47,739 bases of DNA from an uncultured beta proteobacterium (lineage in GTDB: Bacteria > Pseudomonadota > Gammaproteobacteria > Burkholderiales > Burkholderiaceae_C), in the NCBI GenBank assembly GCA_903960915.1, contig CAJCCO010000023.1:1-47739 (forward strand). Direction: 5' to 3'. Of this stretch, positions 18,501 to 25,974 are shown piece after piece. Each line of letters opens with the position of its first letter. The first letter of the stretch is position 1. Below the pieces are notes generated by a model, which saw only the letters and a list, made by a program, of their open reading frames with translations, ran no database searches and was not told the origin of the DNA. A program made the translations under genes and the position numbers.

Positions 18501-19007
18501 AGGCGTCTGCACGCCAGGCTCCATGCGAATCAGGTAGCTGATGTCCTGGTGCACCATTTGGTTAACGTCCACCAAAAAATCAATGCTGCGGCGTTTGCGC
18601 CGGTCAATGCGGGCCAGGCAGGCTTTGAGGCGCTTGGTCAGGTGGTCAGCTACCAGGTAGGGCGCAAGCTCCTGCTTGAGCAAGTTGTCGTACTGGAACG
18701 GGTATTTCTCGGCGCTGGGCTCCAGGAAGAAGTCAAACGGGTTGTACACCGCCATCTCCACCACCACGTCCACCGTGACCTTGAATTCGCGCGTTTTCTC
18801 GGGAAACACCAGCCGCGCCTGGTAGTTGGCAAACGGGTCTTGCTGCCAGTTGACGAAGTGGCTAGCGGGCTCCACCTTGAGCGAATAAGAAATGATCTTG
18901 CTGCGGCAATGCGGCGCGGGGCGCAAGCGGATAACCTGGGGCCCCAGGTTGACCAGGCGGTCGTATTGGTAATGCGTGACGTGACTTAGCGCGGCGTGAA
19001 TGGACAT
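15525..19007 (-). CDS. Large transglutaminase-like / DUF2126 protein
   Basis: The 1160-residue protein has an N-terminal transglutaminase-like region with a complete triad: Cys180 ([11 protein letters not shown]), His229 (DLHAWCEV) and Asp245 (WVGLDATSG). The remainder is the DUF2126 type, with motifs such as [51 protein letters not shown]-like segments, and [20 protein letters not shown]. It is the first gene of the three-gene module; the ATP-grasp/alpha-E gene starts 43 bases after its stop. A low-complexity insert rich in Ala, Thr, Ser and Pro (about residues 575-625) divides the DUF2126 part. The family is well marked; the biochemical product is unknown. Confidence 0.92.
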   Translation of the reverse strand: [1160 protein letters not shown]

Positions 19008-19091
19008 GTGTTGTCTCGTAGTTTGGAGTAATGAAACCTCACCTCGTCAGGTTCTAAGCAAGCTTGGTGCCAATGAGCCCCTGCGTTTCAT

Positions 19092-19110
19092 GGGCCAGAC
19101 CCTCTGGCCC
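19092..19110. terminator. GC-rich hairpin after the alcohol dehydrogenase stop
   Basis: GGGCCAGA (19092-19099) pairs perfectly with TCTGGCCC (19103-19110) around a 3-base loop, 9 bases beyond the dehydrogenase stop. There is no T-run after the stem, so it may stabilise the 3' end or cause partial termination rather than act as a full intrinsic terminator. Confidence 0.45.
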
Positions 19111-19119
19111 AAGCCAACC

Positions 19120-20256
19120 TCAGAGTGACGCGCTCAACATGTCGTGGTATTCCTCAGGGGTGGCAATGCGCGGGTTGGTTTTGTGGCAGTGGTCGGCCAT
19201 CGCCCCTGTGATCACCTGGGCAAACTGGGCCTCGGCCACCCCCATGGCGGCCAGGCCGCTGGGCAAACCCAGGCGCGCGTTCATGTCGTGCAGCGCAGGT
19301 GCCACATCGCTGCCACTGGCCAGACCCATGGCCTGCGCCATGCGTTGCAAGCGGTTTTCGCGCTGCACCGAGTCCGCCACGGCATTGAAGTTCACCACGG
19401 CAGGCAAAAACATGGCGTTCAGGGTGCCGTGGTGCAGGCGCGGGTTGACGCCACCCAGGCTGTGACTCAGGCTGTGCACGCACCCCAGGCCTTTCTGGAA
19501 GGCCATGGCGCCTTGCATGGAGGCGCTCATCATGTTCAGGCGCGCTTCCATGTCCTGGCCGTTGCGGGTGGCCCGCTCAATATGCGCCCAGCCGCGCGCC
19601 AGACCATCGAGCGCAATGCCGTCTGCGGGTGGGTTGAAGGAGGCGGCCATGAAGGTTTCCATGCAGTGCGCAATCGCGTCCATGCCGGTGGCGGCGGTCA
19701 GCAGCGGGGGCAGACCGAGGGTGAGTTCGGGGTCGCAAATGGCCGCTTTGGGCACCAGATGCCAGGAATGAAAACCGAGCTTGCGGTGGTCGTCCACAAT
19801 CAAAATGGCGCCGCGTGCCACCTCGCTGCCGGTGCCGCTGGTGGTGGGTACGGCAATGATGGGCGGCACCCGGTCGGTGATGCGCGGCGAGCCGCCTTCT
19901 ATGGTGGCGTAGTGGGCCAGCGGGCCTTCATGGGTGGCGGCAATGGCCACGCCCTTGGCGCAGTCAATGGCGCTGCCCCCGCCCAGGGCAATCAGCCCAT
20001 CACACTGGTGGGCTTGGTAGGCCGCTACCGCCGCACGCACGGCGGCTTCGGTCGGGTTGGAGGGGGTTTGGTCAAACACCGCCACGGTCAGGCCTGTCAG
20101 TTGGGCCAGCGCTTTGTCCACCAGACCGGCGGCTTTGACGCCGGCATCGGTCACGATGAGTGGACGGCTGATGCCCACGCGTGCGCACTCTTGCTTGAGC
20201 AACTGAATAGCGCCGGGTTCGAACTGAATTTGGGTCACGTAGAAAATCAGTGCCAT
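19120..20256 (-). CDS. Iron-containing alcohol dehydrogenase
   Basis: The 378-residue protein is a group III (iron-dependent) alcohol dehydrogenase. It shows the NAD-binding GGGSAID (92-98), PTTSGTGSEV (138-146), and probable metal ligands Asp193 and His197 (GMDAIAHCMET), His261 (CVHSLSHSLGG) and His276 (RLHHG). It oxidises or forms a primary alcohol or aldehyde; the substrate is unknown. ATG 20256 gives the standard N-terminus MALIFYVTQIQFEPGA; a longer in-frame version would add an atypical extension. It diverges from the esterase gene. The transglutaminase module lies 112 bases downstream beyond a hairpin, so co-transcription is uncertain. Confidence 0.93.
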   Translation of the reverse strand: MALIFYVTQIQFEPGAIQLLKQECARVGISRPLIVTDAGVKAAGLVDKALAQLTGLTVAVFDQTPSNPTEAAVRAAVAAYQAHQCDGLIALGGGSAIDCAKGVAIAATHEGPLAHYATIEGGSPRITDRVPPIIAVPTTSGTGSEVARGAILIVDDHRKLGFHSWHLVPKAAICDPELTLGLPPLLTAATGMDAIAHCMETFMAASFNPPADGIALDGLARGWAHIERATRNGQDMEARLNMMSASMQGAMAFQKGLGCVHSLSHSLGGVNPRLHHGTLNAMFLPAVVNFNAVADSVQRENRLQRMAQAMGLASGSDVAPALHDMNARLGLPSGLAAMGVAEAQFAQVITGAMADHCHKTNPRIATPEEYHDMLSASL

Positions 20257-20332
20257 GGTATTTTTGCGGTTAGGATAAAAAACACACTTTAACAAGACCT
20301 GCCCACCGCGCCTGGCTTGCCCGAGACACACC

Positions 20333-20380
20333 ATGACCTTGATCCTCTTTAATTTGCCGCCCTTCGCCTGGACACGATGA
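20333..20380 (+). other. Possible 15-codon leader reading frame before the esterase
   Basis: An ATG at 20333 opens a 15-codon frame, MTLILFNLPPFAWTR, whose TGA overlaps the esterase ATG (ATGA). Such an overlap could couple translation. There is no clear ribosome site or attenuator hairpin, so it may be chance. Confidence 0.2.
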
Positions 20381-21366
20381 GCCAGCACCGCAACCCACGC
20401 GCCTTGCTGACCCCTGCCATGCACAGCGTGCTAGATCGCATAGCGCGCGCCGGCCACATGCCCCTGCATGCGCTCAGCCCGCAACAGGCGCGCAGCCACT
20501 ACGACAAAGGCGCCGGCGTGCTTGAACTGGCCGCGCCGCACCTGGACCGGGTCGAAGACTTCTGCCTGCCAGCGCGCGACGGTTACGCCGTGCCGGTGCG
20601 GCTGTATGCCCCCAAGTCCGAGACGACGGCGAGCCCCTTGCCAGTGCTGCTGTACTTTCACGGCGGCGGCTTCACCATTGGCAGCCTGGCCTCGCACGAC
20701 GTGCTGTGCCGCACCCTAAGCCACCAGGCGCACTGCGCCGTGCTGTCGGTCGACTACCGGCTCGCACCAGAACACAAGTTCCCCACCGCCCACAACGATG
20801 CCTGGGACGCCTTGCAATGGCTGGCCCGGCACGGTGGCAGCCGGGGGCTTGATACCCGCCGCATCGCCGTGGGTGGCGACAGCGCCGGGGGCACGCTGGC
20901 CGCAGCGTGTGCCTTGCAAGCGCGCGACAACGGCCTGGCGCTGCGCTTGCAGTTGCTGATTTACCCGGGCTGTAGCGCCCAGCAGGACACCCCCTCGCAC
21001 CAGCGTTTTGCCCACGGTTTTTTAATCGAAGCGCCTCACATTGATTATTTCTTTGGCCATTACCTGCGCACGCCGGCGGACCGGGAAGACTGGCGCTTTG
21101 CCCCCATGCTGGCCGCCTCGCACGACCACCTGGCACCGGCCTGGTTTGGCTTGGCCGAGTGCGACCCGCTGGTGGACGAAGGCATTGCCTACGCCGACGT
21201 GCTGCGCGCCAGCGGTGTGCCGGTTGACCTTGAAATTTACCGCGGCGTGGTGCATGAATTCATCAAAATGGGGCGTGCCATACCTGAAGCACTGCAAGCC
21301 CATGCAGACGCCGCGCGCGCCCTGAGAAACGCTTTTCTTATCCCCACCATGAGCCATTTACCATGA
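20377..21366 (+). CDS. Alpha/beta hydrolase, hormone-sensitive-lipase family (esterase)
   Basis: The 329-residue protein is an HSL-family (family IV) carboxylesterase. The oxyanion motif HGGG is at 95-98, the nucleophile Ser169 lies in GGDSAGG, Asp263 is in ECDPLVDEG, and His293 is in VVHEFIKMG. The order and spacing match the family. It should hydrolyse short-chain acyl esters in the cytoplasm; the natural substrate is unknown. The next gene's ATG overlaps its stop (ATGA at 21363), so the pair is translationally coupled with the thioesterase-acetyltransferase fusion, suggesting a joint role in handling acyl groups. Confidence 0.93.
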   Translation: MSQHRNPRALLTPAMHSVLDRIARAGHMPLHALSPQQARSHYDKGAGVLELAAPHLDRVEDFCLPARDGYAVPVRLYAPKSETTASPLPVLLYFHGGGFTIGSLASHDVLCRTLSHQAHCAVLSVDYRLAPEHKFPTAHNDAWDALQWLARHGGSRGLDTRRIAVGGDSAGGTLAAACALQARDNGLALRLQLLIYPGCSAQQDTPSHQRFAHGFLIEAPHIDYFFGHYLRTPADREDWRFAPMLAASHDHLAPAWFGLAECDPLVDEGIAYADVLRASGVPVDLEIYRGVVHEFIKMGRAIPEALQAHADAARALRNAFLIPTMSHLP

Positions 21367-22256
21367 CTGCACCCACCCGCCAGGACTTCCGTTTTGTCAA
21401 CCGCCTGCGCGTGCGCTGGTCTGAGGTGGACATGCAAAAAGTGGTCTTCAACGCCCACTACCTGACCTACATAGACACCGCCATGACCGACTACTGGCGC
21501 GCCATGGCCTTGCCCTACGAGATCACCATGCACGCTATGGGGGGCGAGCCCTTTGTGCGCAAAGCCACGTTGGAGTTTCATGCTCCGGCGCGCATTGACG
21601 ACTTACTGGACGTGGGCCTCAAGTGCACCCGCATCGGCAACTCCTCCATGGGCTTTAGCGCTGCTATCTTTCGCGATGAAACCTTGCTGATCAGCAGCGA
21701 GCTGGTCTACGTTTACGCCAACACCACCACCCAAACCTCCATGCCGCTGCCCCCCCCGTTGCGCGAGGCCATGCTGGGCTACGAGGCGTGGGAGCCGATG
21801 GTGAAACTGTCCGTTGGCAACTGGCAAACCTTGGGCGAGCCAGCACGCCTGCTGCGCGCTGAAGTCTTTCAGCAAGAGCAAGGCATTGCGCAGCAGGTGG
21901 ACTGGGACGAACGGGACGCCAGCGCAGTTCACGCCGTGGCGCACAACCGGCTGGGCCTACCGGTGGGCACCGGGCGGCTGCTGCAAAGTGCGCCCGGCGT
22001 AGGGCGTATCGGGCGCATGGCGGTCAAGCAGGTACTGCGCGGCTCCAACGTGGGGCGGGCGGTGCTGGGTGTCTTAATGCAGGCCTCAGCCCAGCGCGGC
22101 GACCACGAGGTGGTTTTGCATGCCCAGCGTGCGGCACAGGCCTTTTATGCGCGGCTGGGTTTCCAGACCCGGGGCGAGCCGTTTGAGGAGGCGGGCATCG
22201 TGCACGTGGAGATGTTTCACCCGCTTACCCCGAACTTCACGCCCCCCACCCACTGA
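21363..22256 (+). CDS. Hotdog thioesterase - GNAT acetyltransferase fusion
   Basis: The 297-residue protein joins two folds. Residues about 8-135 resemble the YbgC/FadM 4-hydroxybenzoyl-CoA thioesterase family, with RVRWSEVDMQKVVFNAHYLTY where Asp of SEVD is the likely catalytic residue, and LEFHAPARIDDLLDV. Residues about 150-292 resemble a GNAT N-acetyltransferase of the YjcF/ElaA type, with RAEVFQQEQGI, VGTGRLL, the acetyl-CoA strand IGRMAVKQVLRGSNVGRAVLG, and AQAFYARLGFQTRGEPF. No stop or frameshift separates the halves. It overlaps the esterase by 4 bases and converges on ygfZ. One half might supply or edit acyl-CoA for the other, but this is inference. Confidence 0.88.
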   Translation: MTAPTRQDFRFVNRLRVRWSEVDMQKVVFNAHYLTYIDTAMTDYWRAMALPYEITMHAMGGEPFVRKATLEFHAPARIDDLLDVGLKCTRIGNSSMGFSAAIFRDETLLISSELVYVYANTTTQTSMPLPPPLREAMLGYEAWEPMVKLSVGNWQTLGEPARLLRAEVFQQEQGIAQQVDWDERDASAVHAVAHNRLGLPVGTGRLLQSAPGVGRIGRMAVKQVLRGSNVGRAVLGVLMQASAQRGDHEVVLHAQRAAQAFYARLGFQTRGEPFEEAGIVHVEMFHPLTPNFTPPTH

Positions 22257-22275
22257 ACTTAAACGTAGCCGCCGG

Positions 22276-23202
22276 TTAAATATCGGCCAGCAGCGGGTAG
22301 GGTGGGGCGTCTGCCTGTAAAGCGGGTCCAGTAGCGCTGCCCAGATGCAAACTACCGGCTTCAAAAGCCGCCACTTGCAAAGACAAAATGGCGTCAAAAC
22401 CCCCAGCCGGCGAGGCAGCGGCTTGCGCCACCAGGCCACAGGGTTGCTCGGCGTCTTGCGCCTGAAAGATTTCGTCGCCGGCTTTCAAGGCCACTTCAGC
22501 ATGCGCCAGGTAGGCACGGCGCTTGAGGGTGCCGCGAAACTGGCTGCGCGCCACCACTTCCTGGCCGGGGTAACAGCCTTTTTTGAAATTGACGCCGCCG
22601 ACCGATTCGTAGTTGAGCATTTGCGGCACCAAAGCCTCCACCAAAGGCGCGGTAATGCGGGCAATGCCGCTGCGCACCTCGCCCCAATTCCACAGGTCTT
22701 CGCTCAGAACCGGCCCAAGCGGCGCGCTTTGGTCCACTGGCGCCACCCACAGCGCACGGGAAATACCGTCTGCCGGGTACAAAACCACCAGGTGGCCGGC
22801 GCCCACATCGCACTTGGTGGCGGGGGCCAGCGGCGTCCCAGAGGAGGGGGCGGTTAAATTCACGGCGTCACCGGCCAGGCCGTAGAGCGCAAAGTCGGCC
22901 GTGGCGTCGCTGAGTTTGGCCTTGGCGCGCATCACAAACATGGACAGACGCTTGAGCGTGGGGGCCAGAATGTCCTGGCTGCACACCAGCAAGATCTCGG
23001 TGGGGCTGCATTTGAAGCCTATGAAGCTGGCTTGCATGCGGCCTTTGGCCGAGCAAAACGCCGCCAGGCGCGCTTCCATCGAGCCCAGCAGGGCAAAGTC
23101 CTGCGTCAATTGGCCGTGCAAAAATTTGGCGCCGTCTTCACCTTCAACCCGGATCACGCCAAGTTGAGTCAGTCGGCATACGCCTTGGAGTTGGTTTGTC
23201 AT
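22276..23202 (-). CDS. ygfZ: tRNA-modifying / iron-sulfur cluster protein YgfZ (folate-binding, GcvT-like)
   Basis: The 308-residue protein is a GcvT-fold member of the YgfZ/CAF17 family. The diagnostic motif KGCYPGQE lies at 208-215 with its conserved Cys210. Other marks are the folate-site segment GAKFLHGQLTQDF near the N-terminus and FCSAKGRMQASF. YgfZ supports repair or maturation of Fe-S enzymes such as MiaB. I use ATG 23202 (MTNQLQGV); an in-frame ATG at 23217 is an alternative. It is divergent from mltG with only about 30 bases between the starts. Confidence 0.95.
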   Translation of the reverse strand: MTNQLQGVCRLTQLGVIRVEGEDGAKFLHGQLTQDFALLGSMEARLAAFCSAKGRMQASFIGFKCSPTEILLVCSQDILAPTLKRLSMFVMRAKAKLSDATADFALYGLAGDAVNLTAPSSGTPLAPATKCDVGAGHLVVLYPADGISRALWVAPVDQSAPLGPVLSEDLWNWGEVRSGIARITAPLVEALVPQMLNYESVGGVNFKKGCYPGQEVVARSQFRGTLKRRAYLAHAEVALKAGDEIFQAQDAEQPCGLVAQAAASPAGGFDAILSLQVAAFEAGSLHLGSATGPALQADAPPYPLLADI

Positions 23203-23234
23203 GGGCTGAATTATCATGCTGGCTCGATATCTTT

Positions 23235-24233
23235 ATGGGCTGTGGGGCTGTGCGTCGTTTCTTTTACCGTTTTGTTCTGCTGCTGGTTTTATCAGCTGGG
23301 GGGGTGGCCTGGTGGCTGCAACAGCCTATGGCCCTTAAAGCCGTGTCGGTCGATCTGTCTATAGAGCCCGGCACCCCCGTGCGCGCCATCGCGAGGGAAG
23401 TGGCTGAGGCCGGTGTACAAGTCAACCCGACGCTGCTGTACTGGTGGTTTCGGCTGTCGGGGCAAGCCCGCCAGATCAAGGCCGGCAGCTATGAAATAGA
23501 GTCCGACACCAGCCCTTACCGCCTGTTGCAAAAGCTCGTCCGCGGAGAAGAGTCGCTACGCGCTGTGACCTTGGTGGAGGGCTGGACTTTTCGGCAGTTT
23601 CGCGCCGCGCTGGCCAAAGAAGCGTTTCTCACACATGACACCGAGGGCCTAGACGCCGAGCTGATCATGCAAAAACTGGGCAAACCCTGGATTGCCGCCG
23701 AAGGGCGATTTTTCCCAGACACCTACACCTACGCCAAAGGCAGCAGCGAACTGGCGGTGTTGCGCCGGGCCATGCGGGCCATGGACAAACAACTCGACGC
23801 CGCCTGGCGCCAACGCCCGCCTGGCTCGCTCTTGCAAAGCCCCGAACAGGCTTTGACGCTGGCCAGCATTGTGGAGAAAGAAACCGGCCGCGCCAGCGAC
23901 CGCGACCAGGTTGCCGCCGTCTTTTACAACCGCCTGCGCTTGGGCATGCGGCTGCAAACCGACCCCACAGTGATTTACGGCCTGGGTGAGCGGTTTGATG
24001 GCAATTTGCGCCGCAGCGATTTGTTGAGCGACACGCCCTGGAACACCTACACCCGCGCCGGCTTGCCGCCCACGCCCATTGCCATGCCGGGCAAAGCCGC
24101 CCTGCACGCCGCGCTGCACCCAGCCAACAGCAGCGCGCTGTATTTTGTGGCGCGCGGCAATGGCAGCAGCCAGTTCAGCGACAGCCTGGAGGAGCACAAT
24201 CGGGCGGTCAACAAATACCAGCGCGGCCAGTGA
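23235..24233 (+). CDS. mltG: Endolytic murein transglycosylase MltG
   Basis: The 332-residue protein has one N-terminal membrane anchor (RRFFYRFVLLLVLSAGGVAWW) and then the YceG domain. The catalytic glutamate is in LASIVEKETGRASDRDQVAAVF, followed by the family segment YNRLRLGMRLQTDPTVIYGLG and the ending PANSSALYFVARGNGSSQFS. MltG cleaves nascent peptidoglycan strands in the periplasm and sets glycan length. The start could be ATG 23235 or GTG 23250 (MRRFFYRF); neither has a good ribosome site. tmk follows after 15 bases. The order ygfZ/mltG/tmk/holB/tatD is standard for the order. Confidence 0.95.
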   Translation: MGCGAVRRFFYRFVLLLVLSAGGVAWWLQQPMALKAVSVDLSIEPGTPVRAIAREVAEAGVQVNPTLLYWWFRLSGQARQIKAGSYEIESDTSPYRLLQKLVRGEESLRAVTLVEGWTFRQFRAALAKEAFLTHDTEGLDAELIMQKLGKPWIAAEGRFFPDTYTYAKGSSELAVLRRAMRAMDKQLDAAWRQRPPGSLLQSPEQALTLASIVEKETGRASDRDQVAAVFYNRLRLGMRLQTDPTVIYGLGERFDGNLRRSDLLSDTPWNTYTRAGLPPTPIAMPGKAALHAALHPANSSALYFVARGNGSSQFSDSLEEHNRAVNKYQRGQ

Positions 24234-24248
24234 GCGCTTAACGCCAAC

Positions 24249-24929
24249 ATGCACATGACGAACGGACTTTTCATCAGTTTTGAAGGCATCGACGGTGCCG
24301 GTAAATCCACCCATATTGACGGCCTGGCGCAAGCCTTTCGGGCGCAGGGCAGGGCAGTCACCCTCACGCGCGAGCCCGGCGGCACGCCGCTGGCTGAAAA
24401 ACTCCGAGTGATGGTGCTCAACGACCCCATGGACGCCATGACCGAAGCCTTGCTGGTGTTTGCCGCCCGGCGCGACCATTTGCAGCAACTCATTGAACCG
24501 GCCTTGGCCCGTGGCGAGGTGGTGCTGTGCGACCGCTTTACCGATGCCACCTTTGCCTACCAGGGCGGTGGGCGCGGTTTTGATGCCACCATGCTGAACT
24601 ATCTGGAACAAGCCGTTCAAGCCATACAAGCCGTACAAGCCGTACAAAGCGTGCCCAACCCAGGCGCAAATGCCCGGGTGCGTCAGCCCAACCTGACCGT
24701 CTGGTTTGACCTGCCCCCGGAAATTGCGGCCGCGCGTCTGGCCGGTGCCCGCGCGCCCGACAAGTTCGAGTCCGAATCACTGGAGTTTTTTCGGCGCGTC
24801 TCACAAGGCTATTTGCAGCGTCTGCAAGCCGACCCGGCGCGTTTTGCCCGCATCCATGCCGACCAGGAACGTGAGGCGGTTTGGCAAGACGTGCACCAGG
24901 CGGTTCAAGCGCGGGGATGGCTGTTGTGA
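24249..24929 (+). CDS. tmk: Thymidylate kinase
   Basis: The 226-residue protein phosphorylates dTMP to dTDP. The P-loop [11 protein letters not shown] spans about 11-21; [14 protein letters not shown], the [17 protein letters not shown] segment and a late lid-like region ([16 protein letters not shown]) are typical. An unusual insert at residues 121-135, from five 9-base units (24609-24653), reads [15 protein letters not shown] and probably lengthens a surface loop or helix. The gene is a little longer than the usual 205-215 residues because of it. ATG 24255 is a close alternative start. holB begins at the stop, overlapping by 4 bases. Confidence 0.96.
   Translation: MHMTNGLFISFEGIDGAGKSTHIDGLAQAFRAQGRAVTLTREPGGTPLAEKLRVMVLNDPMDAMTEALLVFAARRDHLQQLIEPALARGEVVLCDRFTDATFAYQGGGRGFDATMLNYLEQAVQAIQAVQAVQSVPNPGANARVRQPNLTVWFDLPPEIAAARLAGARAPDKFESESLEFFRRVSQGYLQRLQADPARFARIHADQEREAVWQDVHQAVQARGWLL
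24609..24653 (+). repeat. Nine-base tandem repeat inside tmk
   Basis: Five units of about CAAGCCGTA encode [12 protein letters not shown] and QSV in a row. The frame is preserved, so slippage would only change the number of three-residue units. Confidence 0.9.
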
Positions 24930-25963
24930 GCGACTTGAGTAACGCGAGTAACGCGAGTAAGGCCCCGGCCCAAGCGCCTTGGATTGCCGCCCAAGCCCAG
25001 CAGTTGCTGGCCCAGCGCGGCCATGCCTGGCTGCTGGCCGGACCGTCAGGGCTGGGACAGTACAGCCTGGCGATGCTGCTGGTGCGCGCCTGGTTGTGCG
25101 AGGCGCCCAGCGCCCACGGCGCTTGCGGCCAGTGCGGCAGTTGCCACGCCATTGACGTGCGCACCCACGCCGACCTGTGCGTGCTGATGCCCGAGACCCA
25201 TATGCTCGCTTTGGGCTGGCCGCTGAGCGAGAAGGCACAAAGCGACATCGACGATAAAAAGCGCAAACCCAGCAAAGAGATTCGGGTTGACGCCATGCGC
25301 GATGCGGTGGAGTTTTCCCAGCGCACCAGCGCCCGTGGCCGCGGTAAAGCGGTGCTGGTGTTTCCGGCCGAGCGCATGAACCACATCACCGCCAACGCTC
25401 TGCTCAAAACCCTGGAGGAGCCCAGTGGCGACCTGCGGTTTGTGCTGGCCAGCGAAGCCGCGCACCTGCTGCTGCCCACCATTCGCAGCCGCTGCCTGGG
25501 CCACACCATGCTGTGGCCCGACACCGCCAGCGCCTTGAACTGGCTGCAAGGGCAGGGCGTCCCGTCTGAAGTGGCCACGGTGATGCTGCGCGCGGCAGGT
25601 GGCCGCCCCGAAGATGCCCTGGCTTATGCCCAAGCCGGGCTGGACCCGCAAACCTGGGTCAAACTGCCACATGCCATGGCGCGCGGTGAAGCCGCTGCCC
25701 TGAAAGACTGGAGTCCGGCCCAGGCGGTGGACGCGCTGCACAAAATCTGCCATGACATGCTGGCGGTCAAAGCAGGGGGAGCACCCCGCTTTTTTGAGGC
25801 CAAGGATTTGCCCCAGGGCGGCACGCTGATGTCTTTGACCAGCTGGTCCAAATCTTTGGCGGCTACTTTGCGCACGGTCGAACACCCTTTCAATGCCGGT
25901 TTGATGCTCGAAGCCCTTGTTAGCCAGGCTCGCAACGCCCTGCAAGCTCATGCACACCCTTAA
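24926..25963 (+). CDS. holB: DNA polymerase III delta' subunit
   Basis: The roughly 345-residue protein is the clamp-loader delta' subunit. Four zinc-binding cysteines are visible, Cys58, Cys67, Cys70 and Cys73, with the 9-3-3 spacing of the family. The P-loop equivalent reads GPSGLGQYS with Gln in place of Lys, which is normal because delta' does not bind [32 protein letters not shown] and LPTIRSRC are strong family segments. I use GTG 24926, which overlaps the tmk stop (GTGA) and has GGGGA upstream; ATG 24917 is an alternative. An SNA tripeptide repeat occurs near the N-terminus. Confidence 0.95.
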   Translation: MSDLSNASNASKAPAQAPWIAAQAQQLLAQRGHAWLLAGPSGLGQYSLAMLLVRAWLCEAPSAHGACGQCGSCHAIDVRTHADLCVLMPETHMLALGWPLSEKAQSDIDDKKRKPSKEIRVDAMRDAVEFSQRTSARGRGKAVLVFPAERMNHITANALLKTLEEPSGDLRFVLASEAAHLLLPTIRSRCLGHTMLWPDTASALNWLQGQGVPSEVATVMLRAAGGRPEDALAYAQAGLDPQTWVKLPHAMARGEAAALKDWSPAQAVDALHKICHDMLAVKAGGAPRFFEAKDLPQGGTLMSLTSWSKSLAATLRTVEHPFNAGLMLEALVSQARNALQAHAHP

Positions 25964-25974
25964 AGCAACGCTTG

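Noticed and set aside
17106..18989. A 627-codon plus-strand frame opposite the DUF2126 gene (and similar frames at 13727-15352 and 15438-16913)
   Set aside because: These run antisense to well supported module genes, and show the Gly/Ala/His/Val bias of shadow frames with no recognised domain.
20257..20376. Promoter hexamers for the alcohol dehydrogenase in the divergent gap
   Set aside because: TTGTTA and TATCCT on the minus strand are only about 12 bases apart, too close for a sigma70 promoter.
24926..25963. Degenerate P-loop (Gln for Lys) in the delta' subunit as a possible defect
   Set aside because: Delta' subunits normally lack ATP binding, and the four zinc cysteines are intact, so this is family-typical.
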